Positions 7,457-16,745 are shown, counted from the first letter of the stretch. The stretch is 64,000 nucleotides of DNA from an uncultured Neglectibacter sp. (GCA_946554335.1 CAMNSA010000012.1:29659-93658), one strand, 5' to 3'. Program-made: numbers and translations. Notes: generated by a model not told the origin, from the sequence alone.

Positions 7457-8872
7457 TTGAAAAAAGAGAGAAAGGCGGCAGCTCCCGTTGGGTTCTGGAT
7501 GTCCGTTGTCACATTTCTGGTTTTGATCGGACTGGTGGTAGGTCTGACTGTGGGAATGAAGACCACGCCTCATGTCCCGCTGCTGCTGGCGGTGATCTTT
7601 GCGGCCATCGTCGGGGCGATCTACCGGCACTCCTGGCAGGAGATGCTTTCCGGTATGACAGAGGCCATCCAGGCGGCCCTCCCGGCGCTGTTGATCATCA
7701 TGTCCATCGGCGTGCTTATCGCAGCCTGGATGGCGGGAGGCGTGATCCCCACCATGGTGTATTACGGGCTTAAAATCATTTCGCCCCGGTTTTTCCTGGT
7801 GACGACGCTGCTGCTCTGCTCGCTGGTGTCCCTGGCTATCGGCAGCTCTCTTTCCACCATCGGCACCGTGGGCGTTGCGCTGTTCGGCATTGGGACCGCC
7901 ATGGGGATTCCGCCTGCCATCACTGCCGGGGCCATCGTATCCGGCGCCTATTTCGGAGATAAGATGTCTCCCCTTTCTGACACTACCAATCTTGCTCCCT
8001 CTGTCTCAGGGGCAAATCTTTTTGACCATATCCGGCATATGATGGTGACTACTACCCCTACTTATCTCATCTGTATCGTGATCTTCGGCGCGCTGGGTCT
8101 GGTATACGGAAGCGGCAAAGCGGACACCGCCCAGATCAATGTCACTTTGGAAACGCTCAGCAAGAGCTTTGCGATCCACCCGCTGTTGCTGCTGCCGCCG
8201 GTTCTGGTGCTTTTGATGGTCATTCTGCGCATCCCCGCCCTGCCGGGGCTTATCGGGGCCGCGGCTCTGGGCGTGCTAAGCGCCGTGCTGGTACAGGGGA
8301 TGCCCTTGTCCGACCTGTTTGGGGCGGTGATGAACGGGTTTTCCGCCTCCACCGGGGTGGATGCGGTGGATACCCTCTTAAACCGGGGCGGTATTATGAA
8401 TATGATGCGCACGGTGGCGTTGATGGTCATTGCCCTGAGCTTTGCCGGCGTATTTGAGCAGACGGGAATGGCCGCCTCCATTCTGAAAAAGGTGGTGGCC
8501 CATGTAAAGTCGGAGCGGGGCTTGGTGATCGCCACGATCCTCACCGCCTGGGGCGTGCTGCTGGGTACCGGACAGCAGTATGTGGCCATTATTATGACAG
8601 GCCGGCTGTTCAGACCCCTCTATCAGGAAAAGGGCCTGAAGCCTCAGAATCTCAGCCGGGCTTTGGAGGACGCGGGCACCGTGTTCGGCGGGATCGTTCC
8701 CTACAGCACCGGAGCCGGATTTACGGAAGGAATGTTGGGCGTCTCCGCCTGGCAGTACGGCCCTTTTACCTTCTTCGGCTGGATCAATCCCTTGGTGGCC
8801 ATCCTCATTGCCGCTTTAGGGAAGAGTATGCCTCATGAAACGCCGGAAGAGGCAAAAGAAAAAGGGGAATAA
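7457..8872 (+). CDS. nhaC: NhaC-type Na+/H+ antiporter
   Basis: 471 aa polytopic membrane protein with about 11-12 hydrophobic segments. Family motifs include GSSLSTIGTVGVAL and GAYFGDKMSPLSDTTNLAPS. It would exchange Na+ (or an organic anion pair, as in malate/lactate relatives) for H+ at the cytoplasmic membrane. TTG at 7457 is chosen because AAAGGAGGAG ends 6 nt upstream; the in-frame ATG at 7427 has only a weak AGGGA. A terminator shared with the convergent pap gene follows. Confidence 0.88.
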   Translation: MKKERKAAAPVGFWMSVVTFLVLIGLVVGLTVGMKTTPHVPLLLAVIFAAIVGAIYRHSWQEMLSGMTEAIQAALPALLIIMSIGVLIAAWMAGGVIPTMVYYGLKIISPRFFLVTTLLLCSLVSLAIGSSLSTIGTVGVALFGIGTAMGIPPAITAGAIVSGAYFGDKMSPLSDTTNLAPSVSGANLFDHIRHMMVTTTPTYLICIVIFGALGLVYGSGKADTAQINVTLETLSKSFAIHPLLLLPPVLVLLMVILRIPALPGLIGAAALGVLSAVLVQGMPLSDLFGAVMNGFSASTGVDAVDTLLNRGGIMNMMRTVALMVIALSFAGVFEQTGMAASILKKVVAHVKSERGLVIATILTAWGVLLGTGQQYVAIIMTGRLFRPLYQEKGLKPQNLSRALEDAGTVFGGIVPYSTGAGFTEGMLGVSAWQYGPFTFFGWINPLVAILIAALGKSMPHETPEEAKEKGE

Positions 8873-8898
8873 AGAAAGCTCCTGGATAATTTCAAGAG

Positions 8899-8932
8899 CA
8901 AAAAGCTCCCGGATTGTCCGGGAGCTTTCTCA
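8899..8932. terminator. Bidirectional terminator between nhaC and pap
   Basis: Perfect stem AAAGCTCCCGGA / TCCGGGAGCTTT with a 3-nt loop, flanked by A- and T-rich tracts. Confidence 0.85.
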
Positions 8933-8942
8933 GTGTTTTCTC

Positions 8943-10415
8943 TTACTTCAACGCTTTTTCCAAAGCCTCGATCACAATCTTCAGCGCCTTGATGCGGGCG
9001 TATTTCTTGTCCACGGATTCCAGAATATGCCAGGGGGCGTAGGCAGTGCTGGTCTTTTGCAGCATTTCATCCACTGCCTCCTCGTACTGGTCCCACTTTT
9101 CCCGGTTGCGCCAGTCCTCGTCTGTGATCTTCCACTGCTTATCAGGGGTATTCTGCCGCTGGGTAAAGCGGTCAAGCTGGGTGTCCTTGTCGATCTGCAC
9201 CCAGAACTTCAGAATGACCGCGCCCCAGTTGGAAAGCTCCCGTTCGAATTCATTCATCTCATAGAAGGCCCGCTGCCAGTCGTTCTCGCTGCAAAAGCCT
9301 TCCAGACGCTCCACCATGACCCGCCCGTACCAGCTGCGGTCAAAGATGGCGATATGGCCGTCCTTGGGCAGCCTGGTCCAGAAGCGCCACAGATAGTGCC
9401 TGGCCTTCTCGTGGGGTTCCGGGCTGGCGATGGGATGCACCTCATACCCTCTGGGGTCTAAAGCTCCGGTGAGCCGTTTGATATTTCCGCCCTTTCCGGC
9501 GGCGTCCCAGCCCTCGTACACGATGATCACCGGGACCCGCTTGCGGTAGAGACGGTTATGAAGCATGGAAAGCTTTTTCTGCAAGCGCTTGAGCTCCTTG
9601 CGGTAACGATCCTCCGGGATCGCCTTGTCCAGAGGGACGGTTTTCAGCTTAGGCATTTTGATCAAGGGGAATACATTCTGCAGCAGGGGAACGCTGAGGC
9701 TTCCGTTGTGCAGGGCGGTCTCGATACCGGTGCACATGGCCTCCAGTACCTGAAGCTCCGCGGCCCTCTTGGAGCCGGAGTCGATGATATACCAGGGGGC
9801 GTTGGGAGAGTTGGTGTCGGTGAGATACCGGTCAAATACCTTCTCGCAGACCTCATAGTTTTTGTTCTGCCACAGGTCGTTTTTGCTCACTCTCCAGGCG
9901 GTATCCTTGGAATCCAGTAAAGTTTGGATCCGCTTTTCCTGTTCCTTTTTCGTGATGTGGAAGAAGAACTTCAGCACCAGATACCCGTTGTCCGTCAAGC
10001 CCCGCTCAAAGTGCTTGATGCTTTCAATGCGATTGCTGTAGGCCGCGCCCTCCAGCTGTCTGTTTAAGGCCTCCCGGGTAGTCTCGTCCATCCAGCCGGA
10101 GTCCAGGAAGGTAAATTTCCCCGCCTCGGGGATCTTTTCAAAGTACCGGTATAAAAAGGGCCTGCGCTGCTCTTCTTCCGTGGGAGGAGCGATGGAGAAC
10201 ACCTTAAAAAACCTGGGGTCGATGTTCTTGATTACCTGGCCGATGGCGCTGCCCTTTCCCGCCGCGCCCCAGCCCTCAATGAGCACCAGCACGGGAAGCT
10301 TATGCTCCTTGAGCTGCATTTGCAGCTGAGAAAGCTTTTCCTTTGCGCTTTTCAGCCGGGCTTTGGCCTCTTCCGGCTGCGGTTTTTCCGGTGGATTCCA
10401 GTTTTTCAGCATCAT
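8943..10415 (-). CDS. pap: Polyphosphate:AMP phosphotransferase (double-domain PPK2)
   Basis: 490 aa made of two PPK2 halves. The N-terminal half has GWGAAGKGSAI near residue 49; the C-terminal half has GWDAAGKGGNI near 300 and DRSWYGRVMVERLEGF. The Asp of the Walker A loop (GxDxxGKG) is kept only in the C-terminal half, the pattern expected for class II PPK2, where the C-terminal half is catalytic. It phosphorylates AMP to ADP with polyphosphate. The first of two adjacent ATGs is used; GAGGTGA lies 5 nt upstream. It appears monocistronic, with a TATAAT at 10479-10484. Confidence 0.9.
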   Translation of the reverse strand: MMLKNWNPPEKPQPEEAKARLKSAKEKLSQLQMQLKEHKLPVLVLIEGWGAAGKGSAIGQVIKNIDPRFFKVFSIAPPTEEEQRRPFLYRYFEKIPEAGKFTFLDSGWMDETTREALNRQLEGAAYSNRIESIKHFERGLTDNGYLVLKFFFHITKKEQEKRIQTLLDSKDTAWRVSKNDLWQNKNYEVCEKVFDRYLTDTNSPNAPWYIIDSGSKRAAELQVLEAMCTGIETALHNGSLSVPLLQNVFPLIKMPKLKTVPLDKAIPEDRYRKELKRLQKKLSMLHNRLYRKRVPVIIVYEGWDAAGKGGNIKRLTGALDPRGYEVHPIASPEPHEKARHYLWRFWTRLPKDGHIAIFDRSWYGRVMVERLEGFCSENDWQRAFYEMNEFERELSNWGAVILKFWVQIDKDTQLDRFTQRQNTPDKQWKITDEDWRNREKWDQYEEAVDEMLQKTSTAYAPWHILESVDKKYARIKALKIVIEALEKALK

Positions 10416-10546
10416 GAAGATTCACCTCAATAAACAAAAATAACGAGTCACTGTGTTCAGCAGTTAGGCCTTTGTCTGATTATAACAGATTTTCCCTGAA
10501 ATTAAAATAGTTTTAAGAAGTTTTTCCGAGGCGGTCCAATATACAA

Positions 10547-10580
10547 AAAAGAAGCCCGGCGCCTTTTTAAGCGCCGGGCG
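10547..10580 (-). terminator. Terminator of the TM2 gene pair
   Basis: Inverted repeat GCCCGGCGC / GCGCCGGGC followed on the minus strand by a TTCTTTTTT tract, 50 bp after the stop of the 10630-11256 gene. Confidence 0.8.
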
Positions 10581-10629
10581 GAAAGATCGCTGGGCAGGAC
10601 AACTGTCCGACAGTTTTTTCTTCTCTGCC

Positions 10630-11256
10630 TTAGTCCCGCAGAATAACGCCCTTGCCGTCATACAGGTAAGAGCTGGGGGTGCTTGCCGTGAGGATGAGGA
10701 TTCCTTCCACGAATCCCCAGATGGTCATGGCGGCGGCGGAAGCACCGCAGGTAAAGATGCTGCCGATCAGTGTGACCAACAGCTGGATGATGGCCTTTGT
10801 CTGAAATCCGAGATAGAAGTTGTGAACACCCAGCCCGCCAAACAGGATGCCCAGAAGCCCGGCCGCTAACCGGCTTTTTTGTGGATAACCGGCAGGAGGC
10901 ACATCGTAGCGGGGCGGGTAATAGGGCCGATAGGGCTGATAATAATACTGCTGCCCGAAAGCGCCGGGGTCGTAGCCCTGAGGGGCGGTATAGTTGGGAG
11001 CCTGTGTTTCGCTGTTTTGGGCCTCTTCCGGCTGCGGGGCGTTTCCGAAATGAGGGACGCTTTCGTAGGGGAACGGGTCCTGAGAAGAGGAGGCCTGCGC
11101 TTCGGAAGCAGCGTCCGGAGTGGTATAGGGGGCCGCTGCTTCGGCCTGCCTTGCCACCTCCTCCGCCTTTTGCACTGCCTGTTCCAGCTCCGGGTCGAAG
11201 CCGATATCAGAGGGCTCATTTTTGGGCTCGGGGTCGTGATGAAGATCCGTACTCAT
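10630..11256 (-). CDS. TM2 domain-containing membrane protein (long N-terminal tail)
   Basis: 208 aa. The C-terminal 80 residues are a TM2 domain: two membrane segments (RLAAGLLGILFGGLGVHNFY and a second around IIQLLVTLIGSIFTCG) joined by the charged FYLGFQTK turn. The N-terminal 120 residues are acidic, then Pro/Tyr/Gln-rich (repeated PYY, QPY, PPRY), a low-complexity cytoplasmic tail. GGAG lies upstream of the ATG. It follows a shorter TM2 paralogue by 24 bp. Function of bacterial TM2 proteins is unknown. Confidence 0.85.
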   Translation of the reverse strand: MSTDLHHDPEPKNEPSDIGFDPELEQAVQKAEEVARQAEAAAPYTTPDAASEAQASSSQDPFPYESVPHFGNAPQPEEAQNSETQAPNYTAPQGYDPGAFGQQYYYQPYRPYYPPRYDVPPAGYPQKSRLAAGLLGILFGGLGVHNFYLGFQTKAIIQLLVTLIGSIFTCGASAAAMTIWGFVEGILILTASTPSSYLYDGKGVILRD

Positions 11257-11280
11257 ATGAATTCTCCTTTGCTTTGGGGG

Positions 11281-11616
11281 CTAATCCTTTAAAAATACGC
11301 CGTTGGCGTCGGTGTTGATGCGGCCGTCCAGTATTTTCACGCCGTCCACCACGCCCCAGATCATCATGGGGATCGCGCCGATACCGCAGGTGAGAAAAGA
11401 TACCAGAAGCTGTACAAGCCCCCGGGTGGCGTTGCCCAGGTAGAAGCTGTGGACTCCGTAGGCTCCCAGTAAGATCCCCAGGATTCCGGCGGCGACCCGG
11501 CTTTTTTGCACATAGCCGGGAGGAGGGTCCATTCCGGCCTGGGGCTGATACTGGGGCGGGTTATACATAGGCTGCGAGCCTTGCTCCCACTGGTAGCCGT
11601 TATGATAGTCTGCCAT
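11281..11616 (-). CDS. TM2 domain-containing membrane protein (short paralogue)
   Basis: 111 aa with the same plan as its downstream neighbour: a short Tyr/Pro/Gln-rich N-terminus (MYNPPQYQPQ) and a TM2 domain beginning QKSRVAAGILGILLGAYGVH, with FYLGNATRG between the two membrane segments. Both proteins end in VFLKD/VILRD-type tails, supporting recent tandem duplication. ATG at 11616 is chosen because GAGGTG is 6 nt upstream; a GTG at 11625 would overlap that site. Function unknown. Confidence 0.85.
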   Translation of the reverse strand: MADYHNGYQWEQGSQPMYNPPQYQPQAGMDPPPGYVQKSRVAAGILGILLGAYGVHSFYLGNATRGLVQLLVSFLTCGIGAIPMMIWGVVDGVKILDGRINTDANGVFLKD

Positions 11617-11646
11617 GGCTGACACCTCGTTTTCTTTGATGAATCC

Positions 11647-11675
11647 ATCTTACACTATGAATTTGGGGAAATCAA
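11647..11675 (-). promoter_or_regulatory. Promoter of the TM2 gene pair
   Basis: TTGATT and TAAGAT with a 17-bp spacer on the minus strand, 30 bp before the start codon. Confidence 0.6.
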
Positions 11676-11786
11676 TATTCCGGGGGCTAAAGTAAGATAC
11701 TTTTAAAGAAGCGCCTCGTTTTTGTAAAAAACCCGTTCGCAAAACAGCAAAAACGGTATTCAAAAAAGGTTTTCCCCGGGGGGGAA

Positions 11787-11815
11787 TTGACGGAAAAAAG
11801 ATCGTGTACTAAAAT
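11787..11815 (+). promoter_or_regulatory. Promoter of hflX
   Basis: TTGACG at 11787 and TAAAAT at 11810, 17-bp spacer. It implies a leader of about 120 nt before hflX, in which I see no recognised riboswitch. Confidence 0.65.
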
Positions 11816-11939
11816 AACAATGGCGTTTTCGCAGGGAAAGAAAACGGGACTTGTGTCTTTTGTAAACAAGACTTTTGGTCAGAATTGATTTGAAACCGGA
11901 CGGAGGATCCCGAGATATGCCGCAAAGGGGGAAACGGTG

Positions 11940-13211
11940 ATGGTGGAAAACGAAGAGAAGGCGGAGCGAGTCTTGCTCGCCGCCCTGGACACAGGAGAAT
12001 ATGAGGTGGAAAGCTCCCTTTCTGAGCTTTCTGAGCTGGTGAAGACCGCCGGGGGAAGTCCTGAATTCGAGCTGGTGCAGAAGCGCCCTTCACCGGATAC
12101 CGCAACCTGCTTCGGCTCCGGCATGGCGGAGGAATTAGCTCAGCTGGTGCTAAGAGAAGAGCTGGATCTCGTCGTCTTTGACAGAGAGCTTTCTCCCACC
12201 CAGATCCGAAACCTGGAAAAGCTGTGCGGGGCGCGGGTGATCGACCGCACCACCCTGATCCTGGATATTTTTGCCAAACGCGCCCAAAGCCGGGAGGGAA
12301 AACTTCAGGTGGAGCTGGCCCAGCTTAGATATCTGCTGCCAAGGCTTTCCGGCCGGGGGACCGCCCTTTCCCGTTTGGGCGCGGGGATCGGCACCAGAGG
12401 CCCGGGAGAAACCAAGCTGGAAACAGACCGGAGGCATATCCGCAGACGCATCGGGAACCTGAAGGCCCAGCTGGAGGAGGTCAAGGCCTCCCGGGAAGTG
12501 ATCGAAAAGCACCGAAAGAAGGCGGGCACTGTGACGGTGGCGCTGGTGGGGTACACCAACGCCGGGAAAAGCACCCTGATGAACCAGCTGACCGGGGCCG
12601 GCGTTTTGGCGGAGGATAAGCTGTTCGCCACGCTGGACCCCACCGCCAGAGCTTTGAAGCTGCCCGGGGGAAAGACAGTGATGCTCATCGATACGGTGGG
12701 TCTTGTCCGCAGGCTGCCTCACCATTTGGTGGAAGCCTTTCGCTCCACTCTGGAGCAGGCGGCCACGGCGGATATCCTTCTCAATATCTGTGACGCCTCC
12801 AGTCCGGAAGCGGGAGAGCATCTGGAGGTGACCAGAGAGCTTCTGGAAAGCCTTGGCTGCAAGGACCGCCCCGTAATCCCGGTACTCAACAAATGGGACG
12901 CGGTAACGGATGATTCCCTCGCTCCCCGGATTCCGGGAGCGGTGCGCATCAGCGCGCTGAAAGGAGAGGGGATCGAGGCGCTTTTGCAGGCGGTGGAGAA
13001 CGATCTTCCGGAGAAAACCTTTGAAGTCAGGCTGCTGCTGCCCTTTTCCAAGGGCGGGCTCGCGGCGCGCTTACGGGAAGAGGGAGCGGTGCTTTCGGAA
13101 GAATATGTGGAGGACGGATTGAAGCTGACTGCGCAGGTAGGCGAGCGGCTTTACGGGCTTGTGAGAGAGTACGATACAGCCCGGCAAAGCGCGCCCAAAG
13201 AGGATCATTGA
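11940..13211 (+). CDS. hflX: Ribosome-associated GTPase HflX
   Basis: 423 aa. N-terminal HflX domain with the RLGAGIGTRGPGETKLE signature near residue 140, then a G domain: G1 GYTNAGKST, G3 DTVGL, G4 NKWD. HflX binds 50S/70S ribosomes and splits stalled or stress-inactivated ribosomes. ATG at 11940 is used because AAGGGGG is 8 nt upstream (GTG codons flank it). The next gene, a ZIP transporter, is 60 bp downstream and may be co-transcribed. Confidence 0.93.
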   Translation: MVENEEKAERVLLAALDTGEYEVESSLSELSELVKTAGGSPEFELVQKRPSPDTATCFGSGMAEELAQLVLREELDLVVFDRELSPTQIRNLEKLCGARVIDRTTLILDIFAKRAQSREGKLQVELAQLRYLLPRLSGRGTALSRLGAGIGTRGPGETKLETDRRHIRRRIGNLKAQLEEVKASREVIEKHRKKAGTVTVALVGYTNAGKSTLMNQLTGAGVLAEDKLFATLDPTARALKLPGGKTVMLIDTVGLVRRLPHHLVEAFRSTLEQAATADILLNICDASSPEAGEHLEVTRELLESLGCKDRPVIPVLNKWDAVTDDSLAPRIPGAVRISALKGEGIEALLQAVENDLPEKTFEVRLLLPFSKGGLAARLREEGAVLSEEYVEDGLKLTAQVGERLYGLVREYDTARQSAPKEDH

Positions 13212-13271
13212 AGATCAACGCGGGTATTCCACAGGCTGTAAGGCGGGGGAAAGCCCGGAAAGGAAGAGCAT

Positions 13272-14063
13272 ATGGGAACACAATCAGGTATGGCTCTGAT
13301 CATGGCGCTCGCCGCGGGGCTGAGCATGCTGCTGGGTACGGCGGTCACATTTTTTGCCAAGCGGGAAAATGAAAAGCTGCTGTCCGCCGCGCTGGGATTT
13401 GCGGCAGGGATCATGATCTGCGTCGCGTTTGTAGATATGATCCCCCACGGGGAAGAACACTTTAAACGGGCGGGCACGCCTCTTCCGCCGGGGCTTTTTT
13501 CCGTGCTGTTTGTGATGGCGGGCATTGGGGCAAGTATGCTGATGGAGCATCTTGTGCCGGACCATCACCACGGCCATGACGCACTGTCCCCGGGCAAAGA
13601 GGAAGACAGAAGCAGGAAGCTCTTAAACGCCGGGCTGTTCTCGGCGGCCGCCATGGGCCTGCACAATCTGCCGGAGGGTATGGCCATCTATGTTTCCGGC
13701 ATGGAAAGCAGCGCGGTGGGCTTGTCCATTATGGCTGCGGTGATCTTTCACAATATCCCCGCGGGAGCGGTGATCTCCATGCCGGTCTACTACGCCACGG
13801 GCAGCAAGAAAAAGGCCGCGCTCTATACTCTGGCGGCCGCGCTCTGTCAGCCCCTGGGGGCTTTGTGCGCCTATTTTGTCATGAACGGGAGCACCAGCGA
13901 TATGATCCTGGGCGGCGTGTTCGCTGCGGTGGCGGGTATTATGCTCTATCTCTCCTTTGAGGAGCTTTTGCCCCTGTCCCGGGAACACGGGTACGAAAAA
14001 CAGGCGTTTTTAAGCACTATTTTCGGGATCCTGCTCATGCTGACCATAAATATTCTGGATTGA
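13272..14063 (+). CDS. ZIP family divalent metal transporter
   Basis: 263 aa, about eight membrane segments. A His-rich cytoplasmic loop (PDHHHGHD near residue 98) precedes HNLPEG in the fourth segment; the fifth segment reads HNIPAG where the family usually has HNIPEG, so one metal-ligand Glu is replaced by Ala. ZIP proteins import Zn2+, Fe2+ or Mn2+. The ATG follows GAAAGGAAGAG. A strong terminator follows. The substrate cannot be predicted. Confidence 0.88.
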   Translation: MGTQSGMALIMALAAGLSMLLGTAVTFFAKRENEKLLSAALGFAAGIMICVAFVDMIPHGEEHFKRAGTPLPPGLFSVLFVMAGIGASMLMEHLVPDHHHGHDALSPGKEEDRSRKLLNAGLFSAAAMGLHNLPEGMAIYVSGMESSAVGLSIMAAVIFHNIPAGAVISMPVYYATGSKKKAALYTLAAALCQPLGALCAYFVMNGSTSDMILGGVFAAVAGIMLYLSFEELLPLSREHGYEKQAFLSTIFGILLMLTINILD

Positions 14064-14070
14064 CTGACAT

Positions 14071-14103
14071 GGAGTGCAGCGCTTTGCGCTGCACTCCGTT
14101 TTG
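14071..14103 (+). terminator. Terminator after ZIP transporter gene
   Basis: Stem GGAGTGCAGCG / CGCTGCACTCC with a short loop, followed by GTTTTG, 7 bp after the stop codon. Confidence 0.8.
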
Positions 14104-14212
14104 CACTTCTGTGCTTTGCTCCGCGCTCCGATAAGCCCGAGGGCGCGGACATTTTTGCAGAGCGGGTTTCGCGTTGGTTGACATTATTTCTTAAAAGTCA
14201 ACTGCAAATCTC

Positions 14213-14241
14213 TTGAGGAAGCTGCCTTTCCGGCTTATAAT
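14213..14241 (+). promoter_or_regulatory. Promoter and candidate operator for the ABC transporter operon
   Basis: TTGAGG and TATAAT with 17-bp spacing. An inverted repeat, GTTGAC then 15 bp then GTCAAC (14176-14202), lies just upstream and could bind a regulator. The leader to the start codon is about 115 nt. Confidence 0.6.
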
Positions 14242-14360
14242 GCTGGCAGAAAGGGGAGAAAACGGTAATTGGAGCCGTCCAAAACGCCTTTCTGAGTTTT
14301 TGAAAAATGTCCTTCCCAAAGGGCCGCCGCCTTATGGGATCGAAGAAAAGAGGAGAAGCT

Positions 14361-15086
14361 ATGCTGAGTATCCAGAGGCTTTGTAAGGAGTATCCCGGGG
14401 GAAAGAAGGCGGTAGTTGACCTTTCTTTGGAAGTCATGCCGGGAGAAATCCTGGGCTTTATCGGCCATAACGGAGCGGGAAAAACCACCACTCTGCGGTG
14501 TGCCGCGGGGATCCTGAGCTTTGACAGCGGGGAGATCACCATCGGGGGAAAGTCCATCAAAAAAGACCCGGTAGAGGCAAAAAAACAGCTGGCCTTTTTG
14601 CCGGATAACCCGGATATCTACGAATTCATGACCGGGATCCAGTTTCTGAATTTCATTGCGGATCTGTACGAGATTCCGGGGCAGGAGAGAAAAGAGCGGA
14701 TCCAGAAATACGCGGACGCCTTTGAACTCACCGGCTCCCTGGGCAGCCGTGTGGGAGGCTACAGCCACGGAATGAGGCAGAAGCTCTCTCTAATCTCCGC
14801 TTTTATCCGAAAGCCGCAGGTGCTGATCCTGGATGAGCCTTTTGTAGGGCTGGACCCTTCCGCCGCCTATCAGATGAAGGAATTCCTGCGGGAGCTTTGC
14901 GGGGAGGGCGGAAGCGTTTTCTTTTCCACTCATGTGCTGGAGGTGGCGGAGAAGCTGTGCGACCGGCTGGCCATCATCCGGGAAGGAAAGCTCATCGAGG
15001 TAGGAAGGACAGAGGATGTGGTGGGAAACAACAGCCTGGAAGAGGTGTTCCTCACCTTGGAAAAAGAGGGAGAGCAGGAAGCATGA
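14361..15086 (+). CDS. ABC transporter ATP-binding protein
   Basis: 241 aa single nucleotide-binding domain: Walker A GHNGAGKT near residue 38, signature YSHGMRQKL, Walker B LILDEP, and H-loop STHVLE. Sequence type matches ABC-2/Ecs-like exporters. ATG at 14361 has AGAGGAG upstream; an in-frame ATG at 14307 does not. Its stop overlaps the start of the permease gene (ATGA), so the two form one exporter. Cargo unknown. Confidence 0.9.
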   Translation: MLSIQRLCKEYPGGKKAVVDLSLEVMPGEILGFIGHNGAGKTTTLRCAAGILSFDSGEITIGGKSIKKDPVEAKKQLAFLPDNPDIYEFMTGIQFLNFIADLYEIPGQERKERIQKYADAFELTGSLGSRVGGYSHGMRQKLSLISAFIRKPQVLILDEPFVGLDPSAAYQMKEFLRELCGEGGSVFFSTHVLEVAEKLCDRLAIIREGKLIEVGRTEDVVGNNSLEEVFLTLEKEGEQEA

Positions 15087-16660
15087 AAAAGACGATGGCC
15101 TTGATCCGAGTGAGTTTTTTGGGGCTGCTCACCTCCTTCAGCGGCAGGCGGAGCGGAAAAAAGAAGGTTTCCGCGCTGCTGCTTCTGGTCCTGGTGGGAG
15201 CTGTTTCCCTGCTTCTGTCTGGCGTGTACAGCTTCGCTTTTGCGGCTGTGTTGGCGCCCTCCGGCCTTTTGCGGCTTCTGCCAGTGCTGATGGCGGGGAT
15301 AGGGTGTCTCTTTTCCCTGCTCTTTACGGCTATGGGAGCCGCCGGGGTCGTGTTCTCCCCCAGGGGGATGGATCTGCTGTTTTCCCTGCCGGTGTCCGCC
15401 TTCTCCATCATGCTTTCCAGGCTGATGGCCCTCTATTTACAGAACCTCTTTCAGCTGTTGCTGTTTCTGCTTCCCAGCGGAGTGGCCTATTTTGTCTTTG
15501 GAGGTGAGAGAGGCGTAGAGTTCGCGCTTTTATTAGTGGTTTCCACTGTGTTTCTGGCCTTTTTGTCCACGGTGCTTTCCGCACTTGTGGGGTTCCTTCT
15601 GGCCCTGGTCAACAGCAGGATCCAGGGAAAGGCGCTGCTTTCCAATCTCTTTTATCTGTTGTTTTTGGCTGGGGTATTTTACCTCTCTTTTCAGATCAAC
15701 CCCCTGCTGCAGAACCTGATGCTTTACGGCGACGCCATCGAGGGGGCCTTTTCCGGGTGGCTGTTTCCTTTAGGCCTGTTTTCCGGGGCGCTTTCCGGAG
15801 ATCTGGGAGCGTTCTTTGCCTTTGCTGCCATCAGCTTCCTTCCCTTTGTGGGGGTGACCTGGCTGCTTGGCAGGTCCTGCCATTCCCTGCTTACAAGGCT
15901 TTCCTCTCACGCCGCCCGTTCGGACTACCGGCTGACGGCGCTCAAGGGGAAAAGCCCCTTCCTGGCTCTGCTGAAAAAGGAAGCCGGGCGTTTTTTTGCC
16001 ACTCCCCTGTATCTCTTTAATATGGGGCTGGGGGCGATCCTCTGCGTAGGGCTTTGCGTGTTCTGCTTTCTGGGGCGGAACAGCCAGGAGCTGCTGGTCC
16101 TTACGGCACTGGCGGACCCGTTGGCTTTGGCGGCGGCGGTGCTGGCGTTTCCTCTGTCTCTCACTGCCAGCGCCTGTGTTTCCATCAGTTTAGAGGGGAA
16201 ATATCTCTGGATCCTGAAGGAGGCCCCGGTCTCCTCCCGGGCGATCCTGAGCGCGAAGACTCTGCTCAACTCCCTGCTCATCTGGGGCGGAGGATTTTTG
16301 GGGCTTCCCTTCTTGTGCCTGGGATTCTCCCTTAGTCCGGTGGATGCGGCCCTGCTTATGCTGCTGATCCTGATTTTGGGCGTCTTTGTGCCCGCAATGG
16401 GAATCGCTGGAAACCTGCTGTTCCCCAAGATGGACGCCCTCAGCGAGGCGGTGGTGATCAAGCAGTCTGCCTCCAGCTTTCTGGGGATGATGGGTGGAAT
16501 GGCCGTGGCCGCCTTGTTTGTGGGAGGCTACTTCCTGCTGGGGTCCTATCTGGGGGCAAGGTGGTATCTGCTGGCGGTTTCCCTTTTATTGGGGATCGTT
16601 TCTTTCCTGCTGCTCTCTTGGAGCTTTCGCAAAGCTCCCGCCGTTTTGCAGGACCTGTAG
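15083..16660 (+). CDS. ABC transporter permease (ABC exporter subunit)
   Basis: 525 aa with about twelve hydrophobic segments spread over the whole length and a short basic N-terminus (SGRRSGKKK). It is the membrane partner of the ATPase with which it overlaps by 4 bp. It resembles large permeases of Firmicutes ABC-2-type exporters; no substrate-binding protein is nearby, which fits export. Start ATG 15083 is set by the overlap; the open frame continues upstream but only as a shadow of the ATPase gene. Substrate unknown. Confidence 0.85.
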   Translation: MKKTMALIRVSFLGLLTSFSGRRSGKKKVSALLLLVLVGAVSLLLSGVYSFAFAAVLAPSGLLRLLPVLMAGIGCLFSLLFTAMGAAGVVFSPRGMDLLFSLPVSAFSIMLSRLMALYLQNLFQLLLFLLPSGVAYFVFGGERGVEFALLLVVSTVFLAFLSTVLSALVGFLLALVNSRIQGKALLSNLFYLLFLAGVFYLSFQINPLLQNLMLYGDAIEGAFSGWLFPLGLFSGALSGDLGAFFAFAAISFLPFVGVTWLLGRSCHSLLTRLSSHAARSDYRLTALKGKSPFLALLKKEAGRFFATPLYLFNMGLGAILCVGLCVFCFLGRNSQELLVLTALADPLALAAAVLAFPLSLTASACVSISLEGKYLWILKEAPVSSRAILSAKTLLNSLLIWGGGFLGLPFLCLGFSLSPVDAALLMLLILILGVFVPAMGIAGNLLFPKMDALSEAVVIKQSASSFLGMMGGMAVAALFVGGYFLLGSYLGARWYLLAVSLLLGIVSFLLLSWSFRKAPAVLQDL

Positions 16661-16695
16661 CGGGAATCGTTTTCGAGGAAAAGTTAACAGTTTGA

Positions 16696-16745
16696 AATTT
16701 TATGGGCGATATACAGAAAACCTGCATATCGCCCATAAAAATTCA
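16696..16745 (+). terminator. Large hairpin terminator after ABC permease
   Basis: Long near-perfect inverted repeat: AATTTTATGGGCGATAT pairs with ATATCGCCCATAAAAATT around a short loop with CAG/CTG pairing. It can work on either strand. Confidence 0.75.
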
